Below, in pieces: positions 24,564 to 33,981 of a DNA stretch of 42,561 nucleotides. The notes under the pieces were generated by a model that worked only from the letters and a program-made list of their open reading frames with translations, was not told the DNA's origin and ran no database searches. Each line of letters begins with the position of its first letter. The stretch's first letter is position 1. Origin of the DNA: Akkermansia muciniphila (lineage in GTDB: Bacteria > Verrucomicrobiota > Verrucomicrobiia > Limisphaerales > SIAT01); the NCBI GenBank assembly GCA_945860945.1, contig CAMASG010000015.1, positions 1-42,561 of the forward strand, written 5' to 3'. A program made the translations under genes and the position numbers.

Positions 24564-24617
24564 TTCGTTAGTCGCGCGGCGCTCAGATTGTCGATTCGTT
24601 TCATTTTCACAAAACAC

Positions 24618-24646
24618 TTGGCAAGCGTCCGCGATTGGCTTACCAA
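24618..24646 (+). promoter_or_regulatory. Possible promoter of the cobalamin-riboswitch transcript
   Basis: TTGGCA (24618-24623) and TACCAA (24641-24646) are separated by 17 bases, about 40 bases upstream of the riboswitch P1 stem. The -35 box matches 5 of 6, the -10 only about 3 of 6. Confidence 0.35.
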
Positions 24647-24686
24647 CACCGCGTTCTTTGAAAGTACGGCGGGCGAGTGTCCGCCA

Positions 24687-24830
24687 GCGATCCAATGTCA
24701 GGGAACCCCGTGAGAGACGGGGACGGTTGCGCCACTGTATCGGGCTACAAACTCCCAAGGCCACCGGCCGCGAGGCTGGGAAGGCGGGAGCGAGGCATGA
24801 AGCCCGGAGTCAGGATACCGGTTGGATCGC
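24687..24830 (+). ncRNA. Cobalamin (adenosylcobalamin-type) riboswitch
   Basis: A B12-sensing aptamer in the leader of the btuB-like gene. The outer P1 helix is perfect over 9 pairs: GCGATCCAA (24687-24695) with TTGGATCGC (24822-24830). The conserved core reads GTCAGGGAACCCCGTGAGAG, then GGGGACGGTTGCGCCACTGTA (B12 box with GCCACTG at 24731-24737), and GGAGTCAGGATACCGG near the 3' end. Vitamin B12 binding would lower expression of the uptake receptor. The expression platform lies at 24831-25023. Confidence 0.93.
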
Positions 24831-24942
24831 GCTCGTCAGGCCGCGCGAATCTGCGGCCACTTCTCCGCAAAGAGAAGGATGGGGCCAGCCGACGGAACAA
24901 TTTCCGCCGGGCTCGTGTGCTTTGCCTTCAACACCGATTTGC

Positions 24943-24972
24943 GGGGTCTGAAGGCATTTTGCTTTCAACCCC
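24943..24972 (+). promoter_or_regulatory. Hairpin in the expression platform of the cobalamin riboswitch
   Basis: GGGGT (24943-24947) pairs with ACCCC (24968-24972), and inside it TGAAGGC pairs with GCTTTCA around an ATTTT loop, with one bulged C. No U-tract follows, so it is not a standard terminator. A second small hairpin (CTCCGC with GCGGA, about 24997-25012) covers the region just before the AGAGAG ribosome-binding site, which suggests control of translation initiation. Confidence 0.5.
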
Positions 24973-25023
24973 CCTCTGGTCTCCCAACAAAACAACCTCC
25001 GCCCTGTGCGGAAGAGAGAGACC

Positions 25024-26997
25024 ATGAAACGACTCGTAACACTGGCCATCGCCGGCCTCGCCGCCATTCCTGTGGTGGCGCAACAAACCAACACCAATGC
25101 GCCGGCACGGTTGCCGGAACAGACCGTCACCGCCACGCGGTTGCCGGAACGCCAGCAACCGTTGCTGCAGTATCCCGGCAACGTGACGGTTTTGACGCAG
25201 AAAGAAATTGGACAGTCACCAGCGTTGACGCTGCCGGATTTGTTGCGTCAAGAGGTCGGGGTTTCCGTGACGGATACCGTGGGGTTCGGGCAGTCGGGGA
25301 CGAAGTTGACCATGCGCGGTTACAGCGACAAGCCCGGAACGCTCGTGTTGGTGGACGGCGTGAAGGTGAACGACGCAGGCGACGCGACGTTCCTTTGGAA
25401 TTCCATTCCGCTCCAAAGCATCGAGCGCATTGAGGTGATTCGCGGCGGTGCCTCCACGATTTATGGCGAGGGCGCGCTTGGCGGCGTCATCAACATCATC
25501 ACCAAGAAATCGCAAGCGGAAGGAGCACGCGCGACCACGGGCGTGGCGGTGGGTAATCTGGGTTACTATTCCGCGAACATGGAGGCGAGCGCGGGCAAGG
25601 GGCCGTATCGACTTCAGTTCAACGCGTCGCGGCAGGAATGGGACGGCTGGCGCGACACGAGCGCGTATCGGATGTGGAGTACGCACATCAAGCCATCCTA
25701 CCAGACGCCTACGGGCAGCCTGACGTTGGATTATTTCTTTCATCACAGCGAAGGGGAAGATCCCGATAACCTCACACAGGCGCAGTTTTTATCGAACCCA
25801 CGCCAGAAGGGGACGACGCAGACTTTCACGCGCAACACGCAGCATCGGGCTTCACTCGGACTCGATACGGCATTTGACGGTGGTTGGAGTTTTCAGGGAA
25901 AGATTTACGGACAAGACCATTTCGTTAGCGGTCTGCGGACGAGTCCTTGGCTGAGCGAGACCGAGCAGCCGAAGTATGGCGTGACGCTGCAAGCGGTTCA
26001 AAATGCCGACCTGTTCGGCCGTGAAAACGAGCTGCTGTTGGGAGCGGAACTGGAGAAGCAATACTACAGCAACTACGGCGATGGCGCGTTATCGTCCACT
26101 ACAGATAATTGGACAGGCAGCCTCTTTCTTAACGACCGACTGAAGCTGACCGACCGACTGACCTTCACTGCCGGCACACGCTTCGATCATCGCGAGTGGG
26201 ACATTCTCATACCGGGATCCTTTGACGCCGGCCGCAAGGCATCGGTGTGGAGTCCGAAGGCGAGCTTGGCCTATGAATTCGCGGAGAAAACAACGGCGTG
26301 GGGAACGCTCTCTCGTGCATTTCGGTTGCCCGGCGGTTCGGACATCGGGAGCGCGGGATATGATTCCGGCTCACTGGCTGTCATCGCCAATCCCACCATC
26401 CAGCCGACCGATGCGCGGAGTGTTGATTTCGGCCTTCGCACAGAGCGGTCGGAGCTTCTTCGAGGTTCCGTCACCTACTACTACAGCCATGTGAAAGATG
26501 ATTTTGTGTTCAATCCTTTTGTGGGCGGCTGGGGTCAGAACCAGAACTTCGACGCTATCCGCCAAGGCGTGGAGCTGAACCTAGAATCTCGGCCGACCGC
26601 GTGGTTGAACTTCTACTTCAACACCGCCTATTCCGACGCGCGCTTTCACGGTGGCAGCCTGAGCGGAAACCGGCTACCGCACATTCCTGAGTGGCAGCAC
26701 AACTTCGGGGTCAACATCCTGCCGGCGGTGGGATGGAAATGGACACTGGAGGGAACGAAACTCGTAGATCAAATCGTGCTGAACGACATCAATAACGTGA
26801 TGGCGGCGAACGACTATTTTGTGGCGAACACAAAACTCAGCTACTCGATCAAGTCGTTCAGCGCCTTCGTCGCGGTCAATAATCTGTTCGAGGAGATTTA
26901 CGAACAATATCCGACGTCGAATGGAACGGCGGCGTCGCGGAAGTTCAATCCGGCTCCCGGCCGAAATTATCAAGTGGGCCTCGCCTATACCTTCTAA
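25024..26997 (+). CDS. btuB: TonB-dependent outer-membrane receptor, BtuB-like (cobalamin uptake)
   Basis: A 657-residue outer-membrane barrel. Residues 1-19 are a signal peptide (MKRLVTLAIAGLAAIPVVA). A TonB-box-like segment is EQTVTATRLPE. The plug domain reads VTVLTQKEIGQSPALTLPDLLRQEVGV, MRGYSDKPGTLVLVDGVKVND and IERIEVIRGGASTIYGEGALGGVINIITKK. The barrel ends FNPAPGRNYQVGLAYTF with the C-terminal aromatic residue needed for BAM recognition. The B12 riboswitch upstream makes a cobalamin or corrinoid substrate likely. The periplasmic and inner-membrane B12 transport genes are not adjacent. The start at 25024 has AGAGAGACC before it. Confidence 0.92.
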   Translation: MKRLVTLAIAGLAAIPVVAQQTNTNAPARLPEQTVTATRLPERQQPLLQYPGNVTVLTQKEIGQSPALTLPDLLRQEVGVSVTDTVGFGQSGTKLTMRGYSDKPGTLVLVDGVKVNDAGDATFLWNSIPLQSIERIEVIRGGASTIYGEGALGGVINIITKKSQAEGARATTGVAVGNLGYYSANMEASAGKGPYRLQFNASRQEWDGWRDTSAYRMWSTHIKPSYQTPTGSLTLDYFFHHSEGEDPDNLTQAQFLSNPRQKGTTQTFTRNTQHRASLGLDTAFDGGWSFQGKIYGQDHFVSGLRTSPWLSETEQPKYGVTLQAVQNADLFGRENELLLGAELEKQYYSNYGDGALSSTTDNWTGSLFLNDRLKLTDRLTFTAGTRFDHREWDILIPGSFDAGRKASVWSPKASLAYEFAEKTTAWGTLSRAFRLPGGSDIGSAGYDSGSLAVIANPTIQPTDARSVDFGLRTERSELLRGSVTYYYSHVKDDFVFNPFVGGWGQNQNFDAIRQGVELNLESRPTAWLNFYFNTAYSDARFHGGSLSGNRLPHIPEWQHNFGVNILPAVGWKWTLEGTKLVDQIVLNDINNVMAANDYFVANTKLSYSIKSFSAFVAVNNLFEEIYEQYPTSNGTAASRKFNPAPGRNYQVGLAYTF

Positions 26998-27035
26998 CCA
27001 GACGAAGGCGTCGCGGTTCGTGGAAACCGGGCCAG

Positions 27036-28427
27036 CTACGCGCCGACCTGCCGCTTGATAGCATCGCAGATTTGCGCCGACCATTTCTCAAGCACGGCGG
27101 CGTCACGGCCTTCGATCAGTAATCGCGCTTTCGGTTCGGTGCCGGAGTAGCGGAGCATCACGCGACCCCCGGCAGGTTTCACCGCCGCCTCGGCCTGCGC
27201 GACGAGCGCGAGCACGCCGTCGAGTTGCTCGAACGGCATCTTCTCGCGCACGCGGACGTTGGTGACGAGCTGCGGATAGCGCGTCCAGCAACGGGCGAGT
27301 TGCGAGAGCGACCGGCCTTTCGCCTTCATGATGGTGAGGATTTGCAACGCGCTTACGAGGCCGTCGCCGGTCGTCGAGTGGTCGCGGAAAATCATGTGGC
27401 CGCTCTGCTCGCCGCCGAGGTTGAAGCCGCCTTTGAGCATCGCCTCGATCACGTTCTTGTCGCCGACGGCGGTGCGGATGATCTGGCCGCCCGCGGCGAT
27501 GACGGCGACGTCGAGTCCGGCGTTGCTCATCACGGTGGTGACGAGCGTTTTGTTCGCGAGCGTTTTGTTCGCGAGCATTTCGAGCGCAGAGATGACCATG
27601 ATGTCGTCACCGTCAATCAACGTGCCGGTCTCGTCGCAGAGAATGACGCGGTCGGCGTCGCCGTCGTGCGCGATGCCGAGGTGAGCTTGATGCTCACGCA
27701 CCTTCGCGCACATCAGCTCGGGATACATCGAGCCGCAGTCTTTGTTGATGTTCGTGCCGTTGGGTTGGTTGCCATACACGAAGACCTCGGCGCCGAGTTC
27801 GCGTAGCACGCAGGGTGTGGCTTTGTAAGCGGCGCCGTTGCCGCAATCCACCACCACGCGCAGTCCGTCGAGCTTCAGGCCGCGCGGCAGGGAACTTTTC
27901 GCATACTCGATGTAACGGCCGAGGGCGTCGTCGATGCGCACGGCTTTGCCGATGGCGCCGGCAGTGGGGCGGATGTTCTCAATCTCGCCGCTGAAGACAA
28001 GTTGCTCGATGCGTTGCTCGATGGAATCGGCGAGTTTGTAGCCGTCCGCGCCGAAGAATTTGATGCCGTTATCATCGTACGGATTATGCGAGGCGGTGAT
28101 GACGATGCCGGCATCGGCCCGCAGGCTGCGAGTGACGTAGGCGACGCCGGGCGTGGGGAGCGGGCCGATGAAGAGGACGTTCACGCCCATCGAGAGCACG
28201 CCGGCGGAGAGGGCGTTCTCGATCATGTAACCAGAAAGACGCGTGTCCTTGCCGATGACAATCTCGTGGCGGCCGCCGTTGTTCCCATTGGTGCCGGAGA
28301 GGGTTTTGAAAACGTGCGCGGCGGCGCGGCCGAGCTTGAGAGCGGTCTCGGCGGTGACGGGTTCGATGTTGGCGGTGCCGCGGACGCCGTCGGTGCCGAA
28401 GATTTTTGGAACCTTGTCGCTGCTCAT
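27036..28427 (-). CDS. glmM: Phosphoglucosamine mutase
   Basis: It converts glucosamine-6-phosphate to glucosamine-1-phosphate for UDP-GlcNAc, the precursor of peptidoglycan and LPS. The product is 463 residues. It starts KIFGTDGVRGTANIEPVTAE. The active-site Ser loop is ITASHNPYDDNGIKFFG (S113), the metal-binding loop HDGDADRVI, and the phosphate-binding loop RYSGTEPKARLLIEG. A 15-bp direct duplication (27543-27572) adds one LANKT unit in the middle. The ATG overlaps the upstream mini-cdaR TAA by one base (TAATG). It is the last gene of the gloA-folP-cdaA-cdaR-glmM operon. Confidence 0.97.
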   Translation of the reverse strand: MSSDKVPKIFGTDGVRGTANIEPVTAETALKLGRAAAHVFKTLSGTNGNNGGRHEIVIGKDTRLSGYMIENALSAGVLSMGVNVLFIGPLPTPGVAYVTRSLRADAGIVITASHNPYDDNGIKFFGADGYKLADSIEQRIEQLVFSGEIENIRPTAGAIGKAVRIDDALGRYIEYAKSSLPRGLKLDGLRVVVDCGNGAAYKATPCVLRELGAEVFVYGNQPNGTNINKDCGSMYPELMCAKVREHQAHLGIAHDGDADRVILCDETGTLIDGDDIMVISALEMLANKTLANKTLVTTVMSNAGLDVAVIAAGGQIIRTAVGDKNVIEAMLKGGFNLGGEQSGHMIFRDHSTTGDGLVSALQILTIMKAKGRSLSQLARCWTRYPQLVTNVRVREKMPFEQLDGVLALVAQAEAAVKPAGGRVMLRYSGTEPKARLLIEGRDAAVLEKWSAQICDAIKRQVGA

Positions 28428-28606
28428 TAGTTTTTTTGGACGGGGGCGTTGGTGGAGTTCTCCGGAACGGACACGGGCGCGGGCGGAAGAATGCTGCGCT
28501 GTTCCTGCTGCACGGCGAGGTAGATGGTGAACCAGATCATGATGGCCAGGGCCAGCGAGAGGAGCTTGAGCCAGAAGTTGTCGAATAATTTGCCGGGGCG
28601 GAGCAT
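28427..28606 (-). CDS. Mini-CdaR: YbbR/CdaR N-terminal membrane anchor without YbbR domains
   Basis: A 59-residue membrane peptide. It starts MLRPGKLFDNFWLKLLSLALAIMIWFTIYLAVQQEQ, which matches the start of CdaR/YbbR (short basic N-terminus, then one membrane helix). It stops after a 20-residue Pro-rich tail (ILPPAPVSVPENSTNAPVQ). Normal CdaR continues outside the membrane with two or more YbbR repeats of about 80 residues each. The position is exactly that of cdaR: one base after the cdaA stop and overlapping glmM (TAATG). The TAA is clean, and I found no YbbR-like sequence in other frames downstream, since glmM begins at once. It may still bind and regulate CdaA through its helix. Confidence 0.75.
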   Translation of the reverse strand: MLRPGKLFDNFWLKLLSLALAIMIWFTIYLAVQQEQRSILPPAPVSVPENSTNAPVQKN

Positions 28607-28607
28607 G

Positions 28608-29465
28608 TTATTTGCCTCCAAGCTTTTCGTTGATGCCGCCGGAGACGGCGTGCGCGGAATGGCGCGCGCGTAGGAGCAGTTGCCGGAAAAGCCCCTGCGG
28701 TTTCTCTCGCGGAACGAGCAGCGAGGATAGGAACGCGCGGAGCTCCTCGAGCGCGACGCCTTTTTTAAGCTCACCTTTGTACGCGTAGGAAATCGCACCG
28801 GTCTCCTCGGAGACGATGACCACGATGGCGTCCGATTCCTCGCTCAGACCGATGCCTGCGCGATGGCGTGTGCCGAGCGATTTGCTCAAATCCTGCCGCG
28901 GCGTGAGCGGGAAAATACAGGCCGCGTGCGTGATGCGGTCGCCTTTGATGAGAACGCCGCCGTCGTGAATCGCGTTGTTCGGAAAAAAAATCGTCTCCAA
29001 CATCTCGGGTGTCGCCTCGCAATCCACCGGGATTCCCGACTCGACCAATTGTGGCAGCGCGACCGTCTGCTCGATGGCCAGCAGCGCGCCGATGCGCACT
29101 TCGGCCAATCGCTCGGCGGTTTGCACCACCACCTCGATGTTCTCGCGCTGCTCCTGCGCGGTACTGAACATCGGCAGGTTACCCAATTCGGCGAGCAACC
29201 GTCGCAGCTCAGGTTGGAAAATGATGAGAATGGCCAGCGCAGAGAAGGCGAAGAACGCCTGCAACAACCAGCTCAAGACCTGCAGCTTGAGTAGCGAGGT
29301 GAACAGCGTGAGCGCGAGCAGCACGAGGAAACCGACCACCACCGGCCAGCCGCGCGTGCGCTGGAGGAACGTGAAGGCGTAGTAGATGCCGACCGCGAGG
29401 ACGAGAATTTCGACCACGGGCCGCCACAACTTGGCGATGAGGTTCAGTCCTTGCGACCAGTCCAT
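28608..29465 (-). CDS. cdaA: Diadenylate cyclase CdaA (c-di-AMP synthase)
   Basis: A membrane enzyme of 285 residues that joins two ATP into c-di-AMP, which controls potassium and osmotic balance and wall stress. Three N-terminal helices (about residues 15-34, 40-60 and 62-84) are followed by LGNLPMF and the DAC domain. The catalytic motifs are NAIHDGGVLI (DGG at 168-170) and SLGTRHRAGIGLSEESDAIVVIVSEETGAIS (RHR at 200-202). Both are complete, so it should be active. The start overlaps the end of folP by 22 bases. The gene order cdaA-cdaR-glmM is conserved across many bacteria. Confidence 0.97.
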   Translation of the reverse strand: MDWSQGLNLIAKLWRPVVEILVLAVGIYYAFTFLQRTRGWPVVVGFLVLLALTLFTSLLKLQVLSWLLQAFFAFSALAILIIFQPELRRLLAELGNLPMFSTAQEQRENIEVVVQTAERLAEVRIGALLAIEQTVALPQLVESGIPVDCEATPEMLETIFFPNNAIHDGGVLIKGDRITHAACIFPLTPRQDLSKSLGTRHRAGIGLSEESDAIVVIVSEETGAISYAYKGELKKGVALEELRAFLSSLLVPREKPQGLFRQLLLRARHSAHAVSGGINEKLGGK

Positions 29466-30304
29466 GGGTTGTGTTGATTCAAAATCGCCTCCGTCATCCG
29501 CACCGCCTGCACCGTCTCGGCCACATCGTGCGTACGGATGATTTTCGCACCGGCTTCCACGGCCCAGCAGGCACAGGCCAATCCGGCGGGCACGCGTTGT
29601 GTCGCCTCCGCTCCCAGCAATTTTCCGATGAACGACTTGTGGGAAACGCCGAGCAGAAGCGGACGCTGCAGCTTTGTAAAGCGGCGCAGCGAGGCGAGCA
29701 ACTGCAAATTGTGTTCGAGCGTCTTGCCGAAGCCGATTCCGACATCCAACGCGACTTGTTCCGGCGCAACTCCCGCGTTTTTCAACCGTTCTAACCGCTC
29801 GACGAAAAACGATTCAACTTCCTGCGCGACGTCCCTGTAGTTCGGTGATGTCTGCATCGTCTGCGGTGAACCTTGCATGTGCATCGCGATGTAACCGGCG
29901 CCGGCTTCCGCGACCACACGCCACATCACATCATCGTCACGGTTGGCGGCGATGTCGTTCACGATGCTCGCACCGGCGACGAGCGCGGCGCGGGCCACGC
30001 CGGGCTTTTGCGTGTCAATCGAGAGCGGGATTTTTACCTGGCCGACGAGTCGTTCGATGACCGGCAACACGCGGTGCAGTTCCTCTTCCTCGCTCACGGG
30101 TGATGCGCCCGGCCGTGTGGATTCGCCACCGATGTCGACAATCTCCGCGCCTTCGCGGACAAGCCGCAGCGCGTGTTCCACCGCGGCATCGGCATTGAGA
30201 AATCGTCCGCCGTCGGAGAATGAATCAGGCGTCACGTTCACGATGCCCATGACCAGCGTGGGGCGGGGGAACGTGAACTCGAACTGGCGCGCGCGCCACA
30301 GCAT
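29444..30304 (-). CDS. folP: Dihydropteroate synthase
   Basis: It joins p-aminobenzoate to dihydropterin pyrophosphate in folate synthesis; it is the target of sulfonamides. The product is 286 residues. The motifs are in order: LVMGIVNVTPDSFSDGG, EIVDIGGESTRPGA, IPLSIDTQKP, IVNDIAANRDDDVM, MHMQGSPQTMQ, ALDVGIGFGKTLEHNLQLL, LLGVSHKSFIG and KIIRTHDVAETVQA. The reading frame overlaps cdaA by 22 bases and lies 6 bases after gloA. In Gram-positive bacteria too, folP and cdaA-glmM genes can sit close together. Confidence 0.97.
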   Translation of the reverse strand: MLWRARQFEFTFPRPTLVMGIVNVTPDSFSDGGRFLNADAAVEHALRLVREGAEIVDIGGESTRPGASPVSEEEELHRVLPVIERLVGQVKIPLSIDTQKPGVARAALVAGASIVNDIAANRDDDVMWRVVAEAGAGYIAMHMQGSPQTMQTSPNYRDVAQEVESFFVERLERLKNAGVAPEQVALDVGIGFGKTLEHNLQLLASLRRFTKLQRPLLLGVSHKSFIGKLLGAEATQRVPAGLACACWAVEAGAKIIRTHDVAETVQAVRMTEAILNQHNPWTGRKD

Positions 30305-30310
30305 ACGGGG

Positions 30311-30718
30311 TCAGTAACCGGCGTCGCCGGCCTTCTTTACCCGCTGGATAAGCTCAATCTCGTAGCCCTCGGGCGCGTCGATGAAGGCGAAACCACCCCC
30401 ATCTTCCTTCATCGTCGGGCCGTCGGAATATTTGAGCCCGTGCGCAGCGAGGTGTTTGCCGAAGTCTTCCAAGCTATCCACTTCGAAGGCGAGGTGCGTG
30501 AGGTCGGCCTGCACTTGCACAGGACCGCTGGCGGGAAAGGAACAGATCTCGATCAGCTCCTCACTCTGTGGCGTTTTGAGGAAGGCCAACTCGGAACCGC
30601 GCGGCGATTTGTGCCGGCGCACTTCGGCGAGGCCGAGAATTTCGAGATAGAACTTCACCGTGCGATCGAGGTCGTTGACGCGGTAGCGGGTGTGGAGAAG
30701 TTTTTTGGCAAGACTCAT
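30311..30718 (-). CDS. gloA: Lactoylglutathione lyase-like VOC protein (glyoxalase I)
   Basis: A 135-residue cytosolic VOC-fold protein that probably converts the methylglyoxal-thiol adduct to lactoyl-thioester. The metal ligands are visible: H in LLHTRYRVNDLDRTVKFY, E in SEELIEICS, H in DLTHLAFEVDSLE and E in GYEIELIQR. VOC members with other substrates look similar, so the enzyme name is probable rather than certain. The open frame goes on upstream to 30934, but MSLAKKLLHTRYRV is the family start. It is the first gene of the folP-cdaA-glmM transcript. Confidence 0.88.
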   Translation of the reverse strand: MSLAKKLLHTRYRVNDLDRTVKFYLEILGLAEVRRHKSPRGSELAFLKTPQSEELIEICSFPASGPVQVQADLTHLAFEVDSLEDFGKHLAAHGLKYSDGPTMKEDGGGFAFIDAPEGYEIELIQRVKKAGDAGY

Positions 30719-30824
30719 GGCCACAGGATAGCGGCGCGGTGCGGCGCAAGGCAACCGTGCAAATCGGCTTGCCCGCGCGCGGCGGTTCGGCGATAGAGCA
30801 GGCGCGGCTCCGCTCCGCACTTCT

Positions 30825-32747
<1,923 letters not shown>

Positions 32748-32749
32748 CG

Positions 32750-32772
32750 GTCGCACGGCGGCGACATTTTTT
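32750..32772 (+). terminator. Intrinsic terminator after the S9 peptidase gene
   Basis: GTCGC (32750-32754) pairs with GCGAC (32761-32765), followed by ATTTTTTCC. The stem is short (5 pairs) but the T-tract is good and it lies directly after the stop codon. Confidence 0.5.
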
Positions 32773-32833
32773 CCGCTCGCTAAACACGGAAAGCGCCGCA
32801 GAATCACGATCAATTCTCGCCGCATTACCAGCC

Positions 32834-33946
32834 ATGAAATCGAAACGGAATCACGCTACTCCTTCGCGCCACTTCGCCAGCGACAACTACGCCGGCATCT
32901 GCCCCGAGGCGTGGGCCGCGCTCGCCGAGGCCAATCACGACCACTCCCCCGGTTACGGCGATGATACCTGGACGCAGCAGGCCGCCGATTTGATCCGCGA
33001 TTTGTTCGAGACGAAGTGCGAGGTCTTTTTCGTTTTCAACGGCACGGCCGCCAATTCACTTTCGCTCGCCTCCACCTGCCAGTCGTATCACAGCATTCTC
33101 TGCCATCGCCTCGCGCACGTGGAAAACGACGAATGTGGCGCGCCTGAGTTTTTCTCGAACGGCACCAAAGTACTCTTGCTCGATGGCGCGGATGGCAAAC
33201 TCACGCCGGACGAGATTGAGCGCGCCGTGCGCCGTCGCATCGATATTCATTTTCCAAAACCACGCACCGTCTCTGTGACGCAAGCCACCGAGTGCGGCAC
33301 GGTTTACGCGCCGGATGAATTGGCTGCCATCGGCCGGACCACGCGGCGGCTCGGTTTGAAGTTGCACATGGATGGCGCCCGTTTCGCCAACGCCATCGCC
33401 TATCTCAACGTGAAGCCGAAAGAGGTGACGTGGAAAGCTGGCGTGGATGTGCTCTGTTTCGGCGCGACGAAGAACGGCGCGTCCGTCGGCGAGGCTGTGG
33501 TCTTTTTCAATCGCGAGATGGCGCGCGAGTTTGATTACCGTTGCAAGCAGGCAGGCCAACTCGCCAGCAAGATGCGTTTTCTCTCCGCGCCGTGGGTCGG
33601 GATGCTGCACGGCGGCGCGTGGTTGCGTCACGCTGCTCACGCCAACCGGATGGCCGCGTTGCTTCACAAGAAGCTGCGCGTGCTGCCGGAGGTGAAGATT
33701 TTGTTTCCGCCGCAAGCCAACGCCGTCTTTGCGGAATTGCCTCAAGCGGTCATCGCCGGTTTGCGCGAGCGCGGCTGGAAATTCTACACGTTCATCGGCG
33801 AAGGTGGCTGCCGGTTCATGTGTTCGTGGGACACGACGGCTGCGGATGTGGAGGCGTTTGCCGCGGACATCGGGGCGCTGCTGGAGGGAACGATGAAGCT
33901 TCCTTCTACGAAGTCGCGGCGCGTGAGCAGTCGTCAGTCGAATTGA
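32834..33946 (+). CDS. ltaE: Low-specificity L-threonine aldolase (PLP enzyme)
   Basis: It cleaves L-threonine or allo-threonine to glycine and acetaldehyde. The product is 370 residues. It begins near FASDNYAGICPEAWAAL, with the family motif SPGYGDDTWTQQAADLIRDLF. The PLP region has FNGTAANSLSL, HVENDECGAPEFF, LHMDGARFANAIAYL and the lysine loop DVLCFGATKNGASVGEAVVFF (K213 forms the Schiff base). The last 20 residues (LPSTKSRRVSSRQSN) are an extra tail. Related beta-eliminating lyases differ little, so the exact substrate is probable. Confidence 0.9.
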   Translation: MKSKRNHATPSRHFASDNYAGICPEAWAALAEANHDHSPGYGDDTWTQQAADLIRDLFETKCEVFFVFNGTAANSLSLASTCQSYHSILCHRLAHVENDECGAPEFFSNGTKVLLLDGADGKLTPDEIERAVRRRIDIHFPKPRTVSVTQATECGTVYAPDELAAIGRTTRRLGLKLHMDGARFANAIAYLNVKPKEVTWKAGVDVLCFGATKNGASVGEAVVFFNREMAREFDYRCKQAGQLASKMRFLSAPWVGMLHGGAWLRHAAHANRMAALLHKKLRVLPEVKILFPPQANAVFAELPQAVIAGLRERGWKFYTFIGEGGCRFMCSWDTTAADVEAFAADIGALLEGTMKLPSTKSRRVSSRQSN

Positions 33947-33981
33947 GTCTGCGCTCGCCTCTCGGCGGCAGCGTGAGGCGG

